This document shows, piece by piece, positions 18,408 to 26,547 of a stretch of 64,000 bases of DNA (within the stretch, counting starts at the first letter, position 1; each line of letters starts with the position of its first letter). The notes beneath the pieces are model-generated. The model did no database searches. It was not told the DNA's origin and saw nothing but the letters and a program-made list of their open reading frames with translations. The stretch comes from an uncultured Paracoccaceae bacterium (GTDB lineage: Bacteria > Pseudomonadota > Alphaproteobacteria > Rhodobacterales > Rhodobacteraceae). The position numbers and the translations under genes were made by a program. The stretch covers positions 372,001-436,000 of the forward strand of contig CANLPZ010000001.1 in NCBI GenBank assembly GCA_947493145.1, read 5' to 3'.

Positions 18408-19477
18408 CGCGGAAAGACAAAACAGCGATCCCGACGGATCAACAGCCACATTGCGGTCCCAACTTTTGGTAAAAACACGGAAGGGACCGTTGCCTTCAGG
18501 ATCGACCCATCAAAGTCCATCCGAAATTCAACAAGACTTTCATTTCCCATGAAACGCGCGCGTTCAACAACGCCGCGCGCACCGGTGCCTTGTTCGGAAG
18601 TCGGGTTGGGGCCACGGCCTGCGCGATCAAATTCGATCTTCAGGTGCTGTGGTCGAATAATGACATCGACTTTCGCCCCTTCTTTCGCAGCCGGCGCAAA
18701 GAACGGACCAAATGGGGTCGCGATCAAACCTTCCTGAACAACGCCCGTTATCACGTTGATATCACTGAAAAATCCAGCAGCATCCTTATCGATTGGCGCG
18801 TTGTAAACGTTGTAAGGTGCCCCTTGTTGAACGATTTTGCCGTTCCGCATCAACGCGATTTCATCCGCCATACGCATGGCTTCGTCCGGTTCATGGGTGA
18901 CCAACAAAACGGCGGTATCTTCTTGTTTAAGCACTGACAAGGTGTGATCGCGAATTTCATCACGCAATCGGTTGTCGAGCCCCGAAAACGGTTCATCCAT
19001 CAACATTGCACGTGGTTTTGGGGCCAAGGCGCGCGCCAGTGCCACCCGTTGTTGTTCGCCACCCGACAATTCATGCGGGAACGCATCAATGTAACGGCGC
19101 ATGTCAACTTTATCCAACAACGCCGCAACGCGGTCGCGCGTTGTCTGTGATTTACGCCCCAGCCCATAGGCGACATTCTTTGCAACAGACAAATGAGGAA
19201 ACAAAGCAAAGTCTTGGAACATCATGCCGATGGATCGTTTTTCGGGCAAAACATGTGTGCCTTGCCCACTGATCAATTCGCCATCGAGGTAAATTTCACC
19301 ACTCGATTGTTGATCCACCCCAGCAATTGCCCGAAGTGTGGACGATTTCCCGCATCCCGACGGCCCCAACAAACAGGTCACCTGCCCTGGCATTACAGAT
19401 AGCGATACGTCATCCACAACATGCCGGTCACCATAGGCTTGCGTCAGGTTTTTGATTTCCAAACGGGGTGTTGTCAC
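18404..19477 (-). CDS. ABC transporter ATP-binding protein, FbpC/PotA-like with TOBE domain
   Basis: Importer ATPase of about 357 residues. Walker A GPSGCGKSS, signature LSGGEQQRV, Walker B AMLMDEPFSGLD and H-loop LVTHEP are intact; a C-terminal TOBE region follows from about residue 270. The family serves ferric iron, sulfate or polyamine uptake. No permease or binding-protein gene is nearby, so its partner is unknown. GTG 19477 is preferred over TTG 19507 because AAAAGG lies 7 bases before it. Confidence 0.88.
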   Translation of the reverse strand: MTTPRLEIKNLTQAYGDRHVVDDVSLSVMPGQVTCLLGPSGCGKSSTLRAIAGVDQQSSGEIYLDGELISGQGTHVLPEKRSIGMMFQDFALFPHLSVAKNVAYGLGRKSQTTRDRVAALLDKVDMRRYIDAFPHELSGGEQQRVALARALAPKPRAMLMDEPFSGLDNRLRDEIRDHTLSVLKQEDTAVLLVTHEPDEAMRMADEIALMRNGKIVQQGAPYNVYNAPIDKDAAGFFSDINVITGVVQEGLIATPFGPFFAPAAKEGAKVDVIIRPQHLKIEFDRAGRGPNPTSEQGTGARGVVERARFMGNESLVEFRMDFDGSILKATVPSVFLPKVGTAMWLLIRRDRCFVFPR

Positions 19478-19552
19478 ATCACGGCCTTTTATTCCCGACA
19501 GATACAATCGGATTTATGCGCACCTACCAAGCTCGCCAAGGTCTTTCAAGTC

Positions 19553-20680
19553 TCAAGCAGACGCAGACAACGTAAATTCAAGGCGCGCAAATTCACGTCC
19601 GTTTATCTGTAACGCGATTTCCTGCCGACCTGGATACAATTGAAACGTCGTTGCGTTTCCTTTGAACATATGTCGTTTTTTCAGTTGAATTGCGCCGTCT
19701 TTTGGAACGATCGTATCCTTCCATTTATGCACTTTCTTACGGGTTTTCCCGTTGTTGGCGGCAAAATACATCACATAATCCACGATCACGGGTTCATCCC
19801 GCGTCGCGGTTAACGATGCGGAAAATGTGATCGCTTGATCGATTTCACAGACGTCTTTATCCATCGAAAACGTCGAAACAGCGACGCGCGGATCGGGACG
19901 ATACCCAAGCAATTCCATTGTGTCTGGATCGCCTTGTTTAATCAAACCGCGCAGCGCATGACGCGTCATCCACTCCAGCTCTTTCTTATCCTGACGCCCA
20001 GCCACCTGCCACGCGCGCAAACGATCCAACACCAGCGCTGCGTCAATTTTGGAAATGTCATTCAGGTGATTGGCAACCGAACGTGTCACAAACCGCGTCG
20101 GATCGGCGTGAAGCTGATCCAAAACAGACAGCGGGCGATCATGGTCCGTTGAAATCCCAACGCCCCATGGGAGCTTGGGTCGTGTGCCTTCTGACGCCAA
20201 TCGCCGAACGTGATAATTGTCCGAACCCGCCCATGTCATGATCCGATCAAAACTTTCATCCGGCCAACGATTTATGAAATGACGAATGGCATATTCCATC
20301 GAGAACCGTTTTGTAATCTCTTCCAATACATCCAAAGAGAGAGCCGGATATTCCAATCCGTGCTGCACCACATATTCCCCTAAGGCTGCAAAGATAAAAT
20401 GACCAAAATCATCATCGGTCTTGGTCGGGTCCAACGGTTCGGGCAAGGCACGCAAAATGATGTCACAGGCCGTACCGTAATCGGATGGCAAATGCGGTGT
20501 CAGTTTATTTGCGATATGCGTAATGCGTTGTTTAAGCTCCAGATCCGGAAACTCGGCAATCACATCTGCTGTAAAAGTGTCGACCTTTATCGTGTCAACA
20601 TGCGGTTCGAACCAGCTGGCCAAACGACCAACTGTTTCTGCGTTAAACAAATCGTCTTTTAGGCTAAACCCTGTCGACAT
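19553..20680 (-). CDS. AlkC-like DNA alkylation repair protein (HEAT repeats plus Ig-like domain)
   Basis: Resembles the AlkC branch of HEAT-repeat 3-methyladenine glycosylases. The 375 residues show helical repeats across about 1-260, including RIMTWAGSDNYHVRRLASEGTR and RFVTRSVANHLNDISK, then a C-terminal beta-rich domain (about 270-375) as in AlkC members with an Ig-like module. Acts on alkylated DNA bases in the cytoplasm; substrate range inferred from family. It starts one base after the SDR stop. Confidence 0.85.
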   Translation of the reverse strand: MSTGFSLKDDLFNAETVGRLASWFEPHVDTIKVDTFTADVIAEFPDLELKQRITHIANKLTPHLPSDYGTACDIILRALPEPLDPTKTDDDFGHFIFAALGEYVVQHGLEYPALSLDVLEEITKRFSMEYAIRHFINRWPDESFDRIMTWAGSDNYHVRRLASEGTRPKLPWGVGISTDHDRPLSVLDQLHADPTRFVTRSVANHLNDISKIDAALVLDRLRAWQVAGRQDKKELEWMTRHALRGLIKQGDPDTMELLGYRPDPRVAVSTFSMDKDVCEIDQAITFSASLTATRDEPVIVDYVMYFAANNGKTRKKVHKWKDTIVPKDGAIQLKKRHMFKGNATTFQLYPGRQEIALQINGREFARLEFTLSASA

Positions 20681-20681
20681 A

Positions 20682-21461
20682 TCACAACGTTGAATTCACG
20701 GCGCCACCATCAAGCAAAATGTTTTGCCCAACGATAAACCCAGCATGGTGTGAACATAAAAACGCACATGTCGCGCCAAATTCAGATGACGTACCATACC
20801 GACGCGCCGGAATTGTTTGCGCGCGCTGATCAGCGGCGTCTTCGATGCTTATGCCCTGTTGGGCGGCAACGCCTTGGTCCAATGACACGGCACGATCTGT
20901 CGCGTGAATGCCCGGAAGAATATTGTTGATTGTGACGCCGAATGGCGCAACTTGGCGCGATGTTCCCGCGACATAACCAGTCAGACCCGCACGTGCGGAA
21001 TTTGACAACCCCAGCACCGCAATTGGCGATTTCACCGATTGCGAGGTGATATTCACCACCCGCCCCCAGCCACGATCACACATTGATGGCAAAACCGCTT
21101 TCATCATCGCGATTGGCGCCAACATATTGGCATCGAGCGCCGCAATAAAATCCTCGCGGTCCCATTCGGACCACAGCCCGGGGGGCGGCCCACCCGCGTT
21201 GTTGACCAGAATGTCGACCTCGCCTGCGGCCTTCAAAACGGCCTCGCGTCCCTCATCTGTTGAAATATCAGCCGCGACACATGTGACATCGACCCCATAT
21301 TTTTCACGAATTTCAGCACCAGTTTGTTCAAGCGCATCAGCGCCACGCGCGTTTAACACCAAATCAACACCGGCCTCTGCCAATGCTTCGGCACATCCGC
21401 GCCCCAATCCCTTTGACGACGCGCACACAATTGCACGTTTACCTTTCAACCCTAAGTCCAT
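20682..21461 (-). CDS. SDR family protein with altered active site
   Basis: The 259-residue protein is related to FabG-like reductases, with the cofactor motif ASSKGLGRGCAEAL and the NNAGG motif. The usual YxxxK active-site pair is replaced: in the aligned segment LGLSNSARAGL, Ser and Arg stand where Tyr and Lys are expected. It may bind a nucleotide and act by another mechanism or not be a dehydrogenase. It is first of the SDR-alkC-ABC group on the minus strand. Confidence 0.85.
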   Translation of the reverse strand: MDLGLKGKRAIVCASSKGLGRGCAEALAEAGVDLVLNARGADALEQTGAEIREKYGVDVTCVAADISTDEGREAVLKAAGEVDILVNNAGGPPPGLWSEWDREDFIAALDANMLAPIAMMKAVLPSMCDRGWGRVVNITSQSVKSPIAVLGLSNSARAGLTGYVAGTSRQVAPFGVTINNILPGIHATDRAVSLDQGVAAQQGISIEDAADQRAQTIPARRYGTSSEFGATCAFLCSHHAGFIVGQNILLDGGAVNSTL

Positions 21462-21609
21462 TGATCTCTCCCAGAAATTTGTTTCGATGCTATCAGCGCA
21501 AATTCAAAACCAAAAGCGCAGAAACTCCCGTTTGTGTCGCAATTTCGCCTTCTTTTTACCCAAAGGCTAGAGTAAGGATATCCAGTAACAATTGTTCCTG
21601 AGTTTTTGT

Positions 21610-22596
21610 ATGTCTGACGCTGCCGCCTCTATTCAAACACTGCCCGTTTTTCGCGCAGAGTATTTCACTGTTACCGATGGTGTAAATTTAGGGGATAGCC
21701 TTTCCTTTGCCGCAGAATTGGAGTTCGACGACATTTATGGGCTTGAGCCTGGCGCAAAACGTGAATTTCTAAAACTTCGTACGGGCGAAAGCGAAAAGAA
21801 ATTCTACGTTGCGAATGGCAGCGCCTTGGGCACTGTCGGCACACTCATTTATCTGGACAGTTCACTGACCTTGATGTCCCCAGATGGGTCAACATTCGAA
21901 GCCTTGGTCATGGTCGAAGTGGACAACGATGAAGTTCAAGACATTTACTTGCTTCCTTTGGCCACGATCCATCCAGACGTCGATTACCGCTTGGTCGGTG
22001 TCGATCAGGACAAAGTGGGCGCACGGCTTGCGCAAGTTGCTTGCGTCGCCTTTACCCGCGGCACCCATATTACGTTGTCTTCAGGTGCGCAAAAACCGAT
22101 CGAAGACTTAAAAGTTGGTGACAAAATCTTAACACGTGATGACGGGCCACAGCCGCTGCGGTGGATCGGTCAAAACACGGTCCGTGCGATTGGTGAATTT
22201 TCCCCAATTGTGATCGAAAAAGGCACGCTTCACAACGAAAACGATCTTGTTGTTAGTCCAGACCACCGTCTGTTCATCTATCAACGCCAAGATGCGCTTG
22301 GCACCGGTCGAGCAGAAGTTTTGGTAAAGGCGCGCCACCTGATCAACGGATCGACAGTACGCCAACAAGACGGTGGATTTGTCGATTATTTCCAACTGCT
22401 CTTTGACGATCACCAGATTATCTATGCCGAAGGTATCGCTGCGGAATCTCTTTTGGTCGACACGCGCACGCGCGCCGCTTTACCAGACGACGTGTCCGGC
22501 CACCGCGAACGCCCGCATTTCGACTACGAAGTTGGCGAAACCGAATTGGGTGGCAAAGACACCGTCGACAAACTGCGCAAAGCCAGCTCAAGCTGA
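21610..22596 (+). CDS. Hint-domain (Hint_2) protein
   Basis: The protein has 328 residues from ATG 21610. The N-terminal part (1-140) is a beta-rich domain I do not recognise. A Hint domain starts at Cys145, with FTRGTHITLSSG, PIEDLKVGDKILT and QPLRWIG, then the block VVSPDHRLFI, as in hedgehog/intein-type self-processing folds. Whether it splices or cleaves is unknown. No secretion signal is evident at the N-terminus. It stands alone upstream of prfC. Confidence 0.85.
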   Translation: MSDAAASIQTLPVFRAEYFTVTDGVNLGDSLSFAAELEFDDIYGLEPGAKREFLKLRTGESEKKFYVANGSALGTVGTLIYLDSSLTLMSPDGSTFEALVMVEVDNDEVQDIYLLPLATIHPDVDYRLVGVDQDKVGARLAQVACVAFTRGTHITLSSGAQKPIEDLKVGDKILTRDDGPQPLRWIGQNTVRAIGEFSPIVIEKGTLHNENDLVVSPDHRLFIYQRQDALGTGRAEVLVKARHLINGSTVRQQDGGFVDYFQLLFDDHQIIYAEGIAAESLLVDTRTRAALPDDVSGHRERPHFDYEVGETELGGKDTVDKLRKASSS

Positions 22597-22681
22597 CCCT
22601 ATTTCTTCTTTGTAAAAATACTCGCGCGCGCAGCGCATCTGGCCTTTGCCTTTCGCGCATCCGCCGCTTATAGAACACCCC

Positions 22682-24280
22682 ATGTCAAATCGCGCTGAAC
22701 TCCCCCCCGAAATCGCCCGTCGCCGGACTTTTGCGATTATTTCGCACCCCGATGCGGGCAAGACCACCTTGACCGAAAAGTTTTTGCTTTATGGTGGTGC
22801 GATCCAAATGGCGGGACAGGTGCGTGCCAAAGGCGAAGCACGACGAACCCGATCCGATTTTATGCAAATGGAAAAGGATCGCGGAATTTCGGTCTCCGCA
22901 TCTGCAATGTCGTTTGATTTTGACCAATTTCGTTTCAATCTTGTCGACACACCCGGTCACTCCGATTTTTCCGAAGACACCTATCGCACGCTAACAGCCG
23001 TTGATGCGGCCGTCATGGTGATCGATGGGGCAAAGGGTGTTGAAAGCCAAACCCAAAAATTGTTCGAAGTCTGCCGCCTGCGCGACCTTCCGATCCTGAC
23101 GTTTTGTAACAAAATGGACCGCGAAAGCCGCGACACATTTGAAATCATAGATGAAATTCAGGAAAACCTTGCGATTGACGTAACACCCGCCTCTTGGCCC
23201 ATCGGTCGCGGTCGTGATTTCGTCGGCTGTTACGACCTTTTGCGGGATCGATTGGACCTTATGGACCGCGCGGACCGCAATAAAGTGGCAGAAACGGTCG
23301 AAATCAACGGTTTGGACGATCCCAAACTGGCAGAACATGTTCCGGCTGACTTGCTGGAAACCTTTCTTGAAGAAATCGAAATGGCGCGGGAACTGTTGCC
23401 GAAACTTGACCCGCAGGCGCTGCTTGAGGGCACCATGACACCGATCTGGTTCGGGTCTGCGATCAATTCCTTTGGTGTCCAAGAGCTGATGAAAGGCATT
23501 GCCGAATACGGGCCAGAGCCACAGGTTCAACGCGCATCACCGCGTGAAATCTTGCCCGAAGAAAAGAAAGTCACTGGTTTCGTCTTTAAGGTCCAAGCAA
23601 ACATGGACCCCAAACACCGCGACCGCGTTGCGTTTGTTCGTATGGCATCGGGCCATTTCAAACGCGGCATGAAATTAACCCATGTGCGTACGAAAAAACC
23701 GATGGCGATTTCAAACCCAGTATTGTTCCTCGCCTCTGACCGTGAATTGGCCGAAGAAGCTTGGGCCGGTGACATCATGGGGATCCCAAACCACGGGCAA
23801 TTACGGATTGGCGATACCTTGACCGAAGGCGAAGCCTTGCGTGTGTCTGGCATCCCGTCTTTTGCGCCAGAATTGCTGCAATCGGTCCGTGCCGGCGACC
23901 CACTGAAAGCAAAACACCTTGAAAAGGCTTTGATGCAATTTGCCGAAGAAGGTGCCGCGAAAGTGTTTAAACCTGATATCGGATCCGGTTTCATTGTTGG
24001 CGTTGTTGGGCAGTTGCAATTCGAAGTTTTGGCAAGCCGGATCGAAATGGAATACGGACTGCCGGTTCGATTTGAACCGACCCAGTTCACATCCGCGCGT
24101 TGGGTGTCCGGTGATAAGGCGGCCGTAGACGCGTTCGTTAATGCCAACAAACAACATATTGCGTCCGACAACGACGGTGACGTTGTGTATTTGACACGCC
24201 TGCAATGGGACATCGATCGTGTAGATCGCGATTACCCAGACATCACATTGACCGCGACCAAAGAAATGATGACCGAATAA
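22682..24280 (+). CDS. prfC: Peptide chain release factor 3
   Basis: Translational GTPase that removes RF1/RF2 from ribosomes after termination. The 532-residue protein has the G1 motif SHPDAGKTT, G3 DTPGHSDF and G4 NKMD, and the RF3-specific C-terminal domain. ATG 22682 gives the family start MSNRAELPPEIARRRTFAI; the frame to 22646 adds 12 unlikely residues. Confidence 0.97.
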   Translation: MSNRAELPPEIARRRTFAIISHPDAGKTTLTEKFLLYGGAIQMAGQVRAKGEARRTRSDFMQMEKDRGISVSASAMSFDFDQFRFNLVDTPGHSDFSEDTYRTLTAVDAAVMVIDGAKGVESQTQKLFEVCRLRDLPILTFCNKMDRESRDTFEIIDEIQENLAIDVTPASWPIGRGRDFVGCYDLLRDRLDLMDRADRNKVAETVEINGLDDPKLAEHVPADLLETFLEEIEMARELLPKLDPQALLEGTMTPIWFGSAINSFGVQELMKGIAEYGPEPQVQRASPREILPEEKKVTGFVFKVQANMDPKHRDRVAFVRMASGHFKRGMKLTHVRTKKPMAISNPVLFLASDRELAEEAWAGDIMGIPNHGQLRIGDTLTEGEALRVSGIPSFAPELLQSVRAGDPLKAKHLEKALMQFAEEGAAKVFKPDIGSGFIVGVVGQLQFEVLASRIEMEYGLPVRFEPTQFTSARWVSGDKAAVDAFVNANKQHIASDNDGDVVYLTRLQWDIDRVDRDYPDITLTATKEMMTE

Positions 24281-24368
24281 CGCAAGATTTTGCCCAACGC
24301 GAAAAAAACACTTTGCGATCTACGAAGAATGTGATTCAACAACCCGCGTTGAAGTAGGAGACGACGAC

Positions 24369-24824
24369 ATGATGACGAGCCGAATTGCACTGACGTCCAT
24401 GCTGGGTGTTGCGACAACGACCCCTGTTTTGGCTGACCTACCTGGCACGTCTGAATTGGATGTTTGGGAAGTCCTGAGCGAAATCACTGTCGACGAACAG
24501 GTGACCGAAACGTCTTACAACGTCGCAAAAACATTTCCGACGAATTTTCAATCTGACGTCGAAGGTGCCGAAGTCACTGGGTATGCTATGACGCTGTATC
24601 CGGGCGAAACCATCAACGAACTGATCCTTGTGGCCGATATGGGGCTTTGCCCATTTTGCGGCAACGGCGGTCACGGCGGCAACCTGTTGGTCACGCTTGC
24701 TGAGCCACTTACCATATTCGAAGAAGGCACGCGCATCACGGTTCAAGGAACACTTGCCCGTGTCGACGATCCGGAAACATGGCAGGCCGCTGTCTTGAAA
24801 GATGCAAAAGTCATCGTTCAATAA
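24369..24824 (+). CDS. Small exported protein with a CPFCG motif, function unknown
   Basis: The 151-residue protein has a signal peptide (cleavage likely after VLA, about residue 22). The mature part is beta-rich and carries the segment LCPFCGNGGHGGN, whose cysteine and histidine spacing could bind metal. The layout loosely resembles DUF3299-type periplasmic proteins, but I cannot assign it. AGTAGGAGACG supplies a Shine-Dalgarno. Flanked by prfC and the RNA-helicase leader. Confidence 0.75.
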   Translation: MMTSRIALTSMLGVATTTPVLADLPGTSELDVWEVLSEITVDEQVTETSYNVAKTFPTNFQSDVEGAEVTGYAMTLYPGETINELILVADMGLCPFCGNGGHGGNLLVTLAEPLTIFEEGTRITVQGTLARVDDPETWQAAVLKDAKVIVQ

Positions 24825-24920
24825 ACGGGTGCATTGTTAGGTATTTGCCCAACATTGTTTCCACATCTGCGACAATTTAACGATCATACGCATGTTTTTG
24901 CGACCTCACTAAGGGTTTCA

Positions 24921-24949
24921 TTGACCATTGGTGTGGTTTTTTATATGCC
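24921..24949 (+). promoter_or_regulatory. Promoter of the RhlE-type helicase gene
   Basis: TTGACC (24921-24926), a 17-base spacer and TATGCC (24944-24949) make a good sigma-70-type promoter. The predicted start, about 24955-24958, coincides with the first base of the leader's closing stem. Confidence 0.7.
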
Positions 24950-24957
24950 TTCGCCAA

Positions 24958-25048
24958 TTCTTAGGTTTATGCGGATGTCCGCAGACCATACGGGTCCCTA
25001 AGAGGAAGCCGCGCGGGCCGTCGAAGTGTCCGTAAACAACGGACATAT
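24958..25048 (+). promoter_or_regulatory. Structured 5' leader RNA of the RhlE-type helicase gene
   Basis: Three-way junction: closing stem TCTTAGG (24959-24965) with CCTAAGA (24997-25003), enclosing hairpin TGCGG/CCGCA (24970-24983) and hairpin GACC/GGTC (24984-24996). After a GC-rich spacer, a 7-bp hairpin TGTCCGT/ACGGACA with loop AAACA (25027-25045) ends three bases before the ATG. The only Shine-Dalgarno-like run, AGAGGAAG (25001-25008), is partly inside the closing stem and over 40 bases upstream of the start. This suggests control of translation, for example by temperature or by the helicase itself. Not matched to a named RNA family. Confidence 0.65.
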
Positions 25049-26506
25049 ATGACAAAATTTTCCGATCTGAACTTGCACCGTAAAGTGCTAAAAGCAATTG
25101 ATGAAGCTGGCTATGTTGAGCCAACCCCAATTCAAGCGGGCGCGATTCCCCCCGCGTTAGAAGGCCAAGACGTTCTTGGCATCGCACAAACGGGAACCGG
25201 TAAAACCGCAAGCTTTACCCTTCCGATGATATCAATGTTGAACCGTGGCCGTGCACGTGCACGGATGCCTCGGTCTTTGGTTTTGGCACCGACGCGCGAA
25301 TTGGCGGCGCAGGTGGCCGAAAACTTTGATATCTACGCCAAACACACAAAGTTGACCAAAGCACTGTTAATCGGCGGTGTATCGTTCAAAGAACAAGACG
25401 CAGCAATTGACCGCGGTGTTGATGTTTTGATCGCAACACCCGGCCGTTTGTTGGACCATTTTGAACGCGGCAAACTCATCTTGTCTGATGTTAAGGTGAT
25501 GGTCATCGACGAAGCTGATCGCATGTTGGATATGGGCTTTATCCCAGATATTGAACGGATTTTTGGGCTGACACCATTTACACGCCAAACACTGTTCTTC
25601 TCTGCGACGATGGCGCCGGAAATCGAACGGATCACAAACACGTTCTTGTCTAATCCGGCACGGATCGAGGTGGCGCGCGCTGCAACAACGTCTGAAAACA
25701 TCACCCAAGGCGCCGTGTTTTACAAAGCAACCCGCAAGGACCGCGAAGGCACAGAAAAACGCAAATTGATGCGCCTGTTGATCGATGGCGAAAACGAACA
25801 GCTCAACAACGCTATCATTTTCTGCAACCGAAAGACGGATGTGGATATTGCCGCGAAATCGTTGAAAAAATACGGCTATAACGCCGCTGCGATCCACGGT
25901 GATCTGGATCAGAAAAAGCGCATGGAAACGCTGGATGGGTTCCGCGATGGAACGATTAAGTTCCTGTGTGCCTCTGACGTTGCCGCACGCGGTTTGGACA
26001 TTCCAGACGTCACCCACGTGTTTAACTTTGACGTCCCAGGCAATGCCGAAGATTACGTTCACCGGATTGGTCGAACAGGCCGCGCCGGCAAAAAAGGCTT
26101 TGCCTTTACGTTGGTATCACCGCGCGATGAAAAGAATTTCGCCGACGTTGAGGCCTTGGTTGAAATGGAAATTCCTCGGGTCGACTTGCCAGAGGGCATG
26201 AAGAAATCAAAACCAAAGCCAGACGAGTCCGCAACGCGGGATGAAAAGCCAAAACGTAAGCGCTCACGCAAGACGCCAGAACAACAGGTTGACGAGGCGA
26301 CAACTGCGCCGTCCGCTGTTGAAGAGGTAAAAGACATCGCTGAGGATAAGAACACCACCCCTGCCCCGCAGAACGATAAGCCAAAGCGCAATCGCAATAC
26401 CCGCGGTGGTCGCAATCGCCGCGACGATGGACCAACAATCATTGGTATGGGCGACGACGCACCGGCCTTCATCGCCAAAAGTTTCGAAGAACGGATGGCC
26501 AGCTAA
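25049..26506 (+). CDS. rhlE: DEAD-box RNA helicase, RhlE-like
   Basis: ATP-dependent RNA helicase of 485 residues involved in RNA turnover or ribosome assembly, often cold-responsive. It shows the Q-motif region (PTPIQAGAIP), Walker A AQTGTGKT, PTRELAAQ, DEAD variant VIDEADRML, SAT, and the C-terminal motif HRIGRTGRAG. A basic low-complexity tail (about 385-470) with RNRNTRGGRNRR-like segments probably binds RNA. Preceded by a structured leader and followed by a strong terminator. Confidence 0.94.
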   Translation: MTKFSDLNLHRKVLKAIDEAGYVEPTPIQAGAIPPALEGQDVLGIAQTGTGKTASFTLPMISMLNRGRARARMPRSLVLAPTRELAAQVAENFDIYAKHTKLTKALLIGGVSFKEQDAAIDRGVDVLIATPGRLLDHFERGKLILSDVKVMVIDEADRMLDMGFIPDIERIFGLTPFTRQTLFFSATMAPEIERITNTFLSNPARIEVARAATTSENITQGAVFYKATRKDREGTEKRKLMRLLIDGENEQLNNAIIFCNRKTDVDIAAKSLKKYGYNAAAIHGDLDQKKRMETLDGFRDGTIKFLCASDVAARGLDIPDVTHVFNFDVPGNAEDYVHRIGRTGRAGKKGFAFTLVSPRDEKNFADVEALVEMEIPRVDLPEGMKKSKPKPDESATRDEKPKRKRSRKTPEQQVDEATTAPSAVEEVKDIAEDKNTTPAPQNDKPKRNRNTRGGRNRRDDGPTIIGMGDDAPAFIAKSFEERMAS

Positions 26507-26508
26507 AC

Positions 26509-26539
26509 AAAACGCCGCTCAGATTAGAGCGGCGTTTTT
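26509..26539. terminator. Bidirectional terminator between rhlE and rnj
   Basis: Stem AAAACGCCGCTC / GAGCGGCGTTTT around loop AGATTA, with T5 on the plus side and A-run on the minus side; serves two convergent genes. Confidence 0.92.
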
Positions 26540-26547
26540 CGTTGGTC

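Noticed and set aside
21587..21596. Perfect palindrome AACAATTGTT just before the Hint gene
   Set aside because: Ten bases of A/T-rich palindrome are expected by chance at this scale, and no second copy or promoter context supports an operator.
22597..22681. Terminator between the Hint gene and prfC
   Set aside because: The GCGCGCGCAGCGC run can pair in several ways but has no T-run and no stable unique stem.
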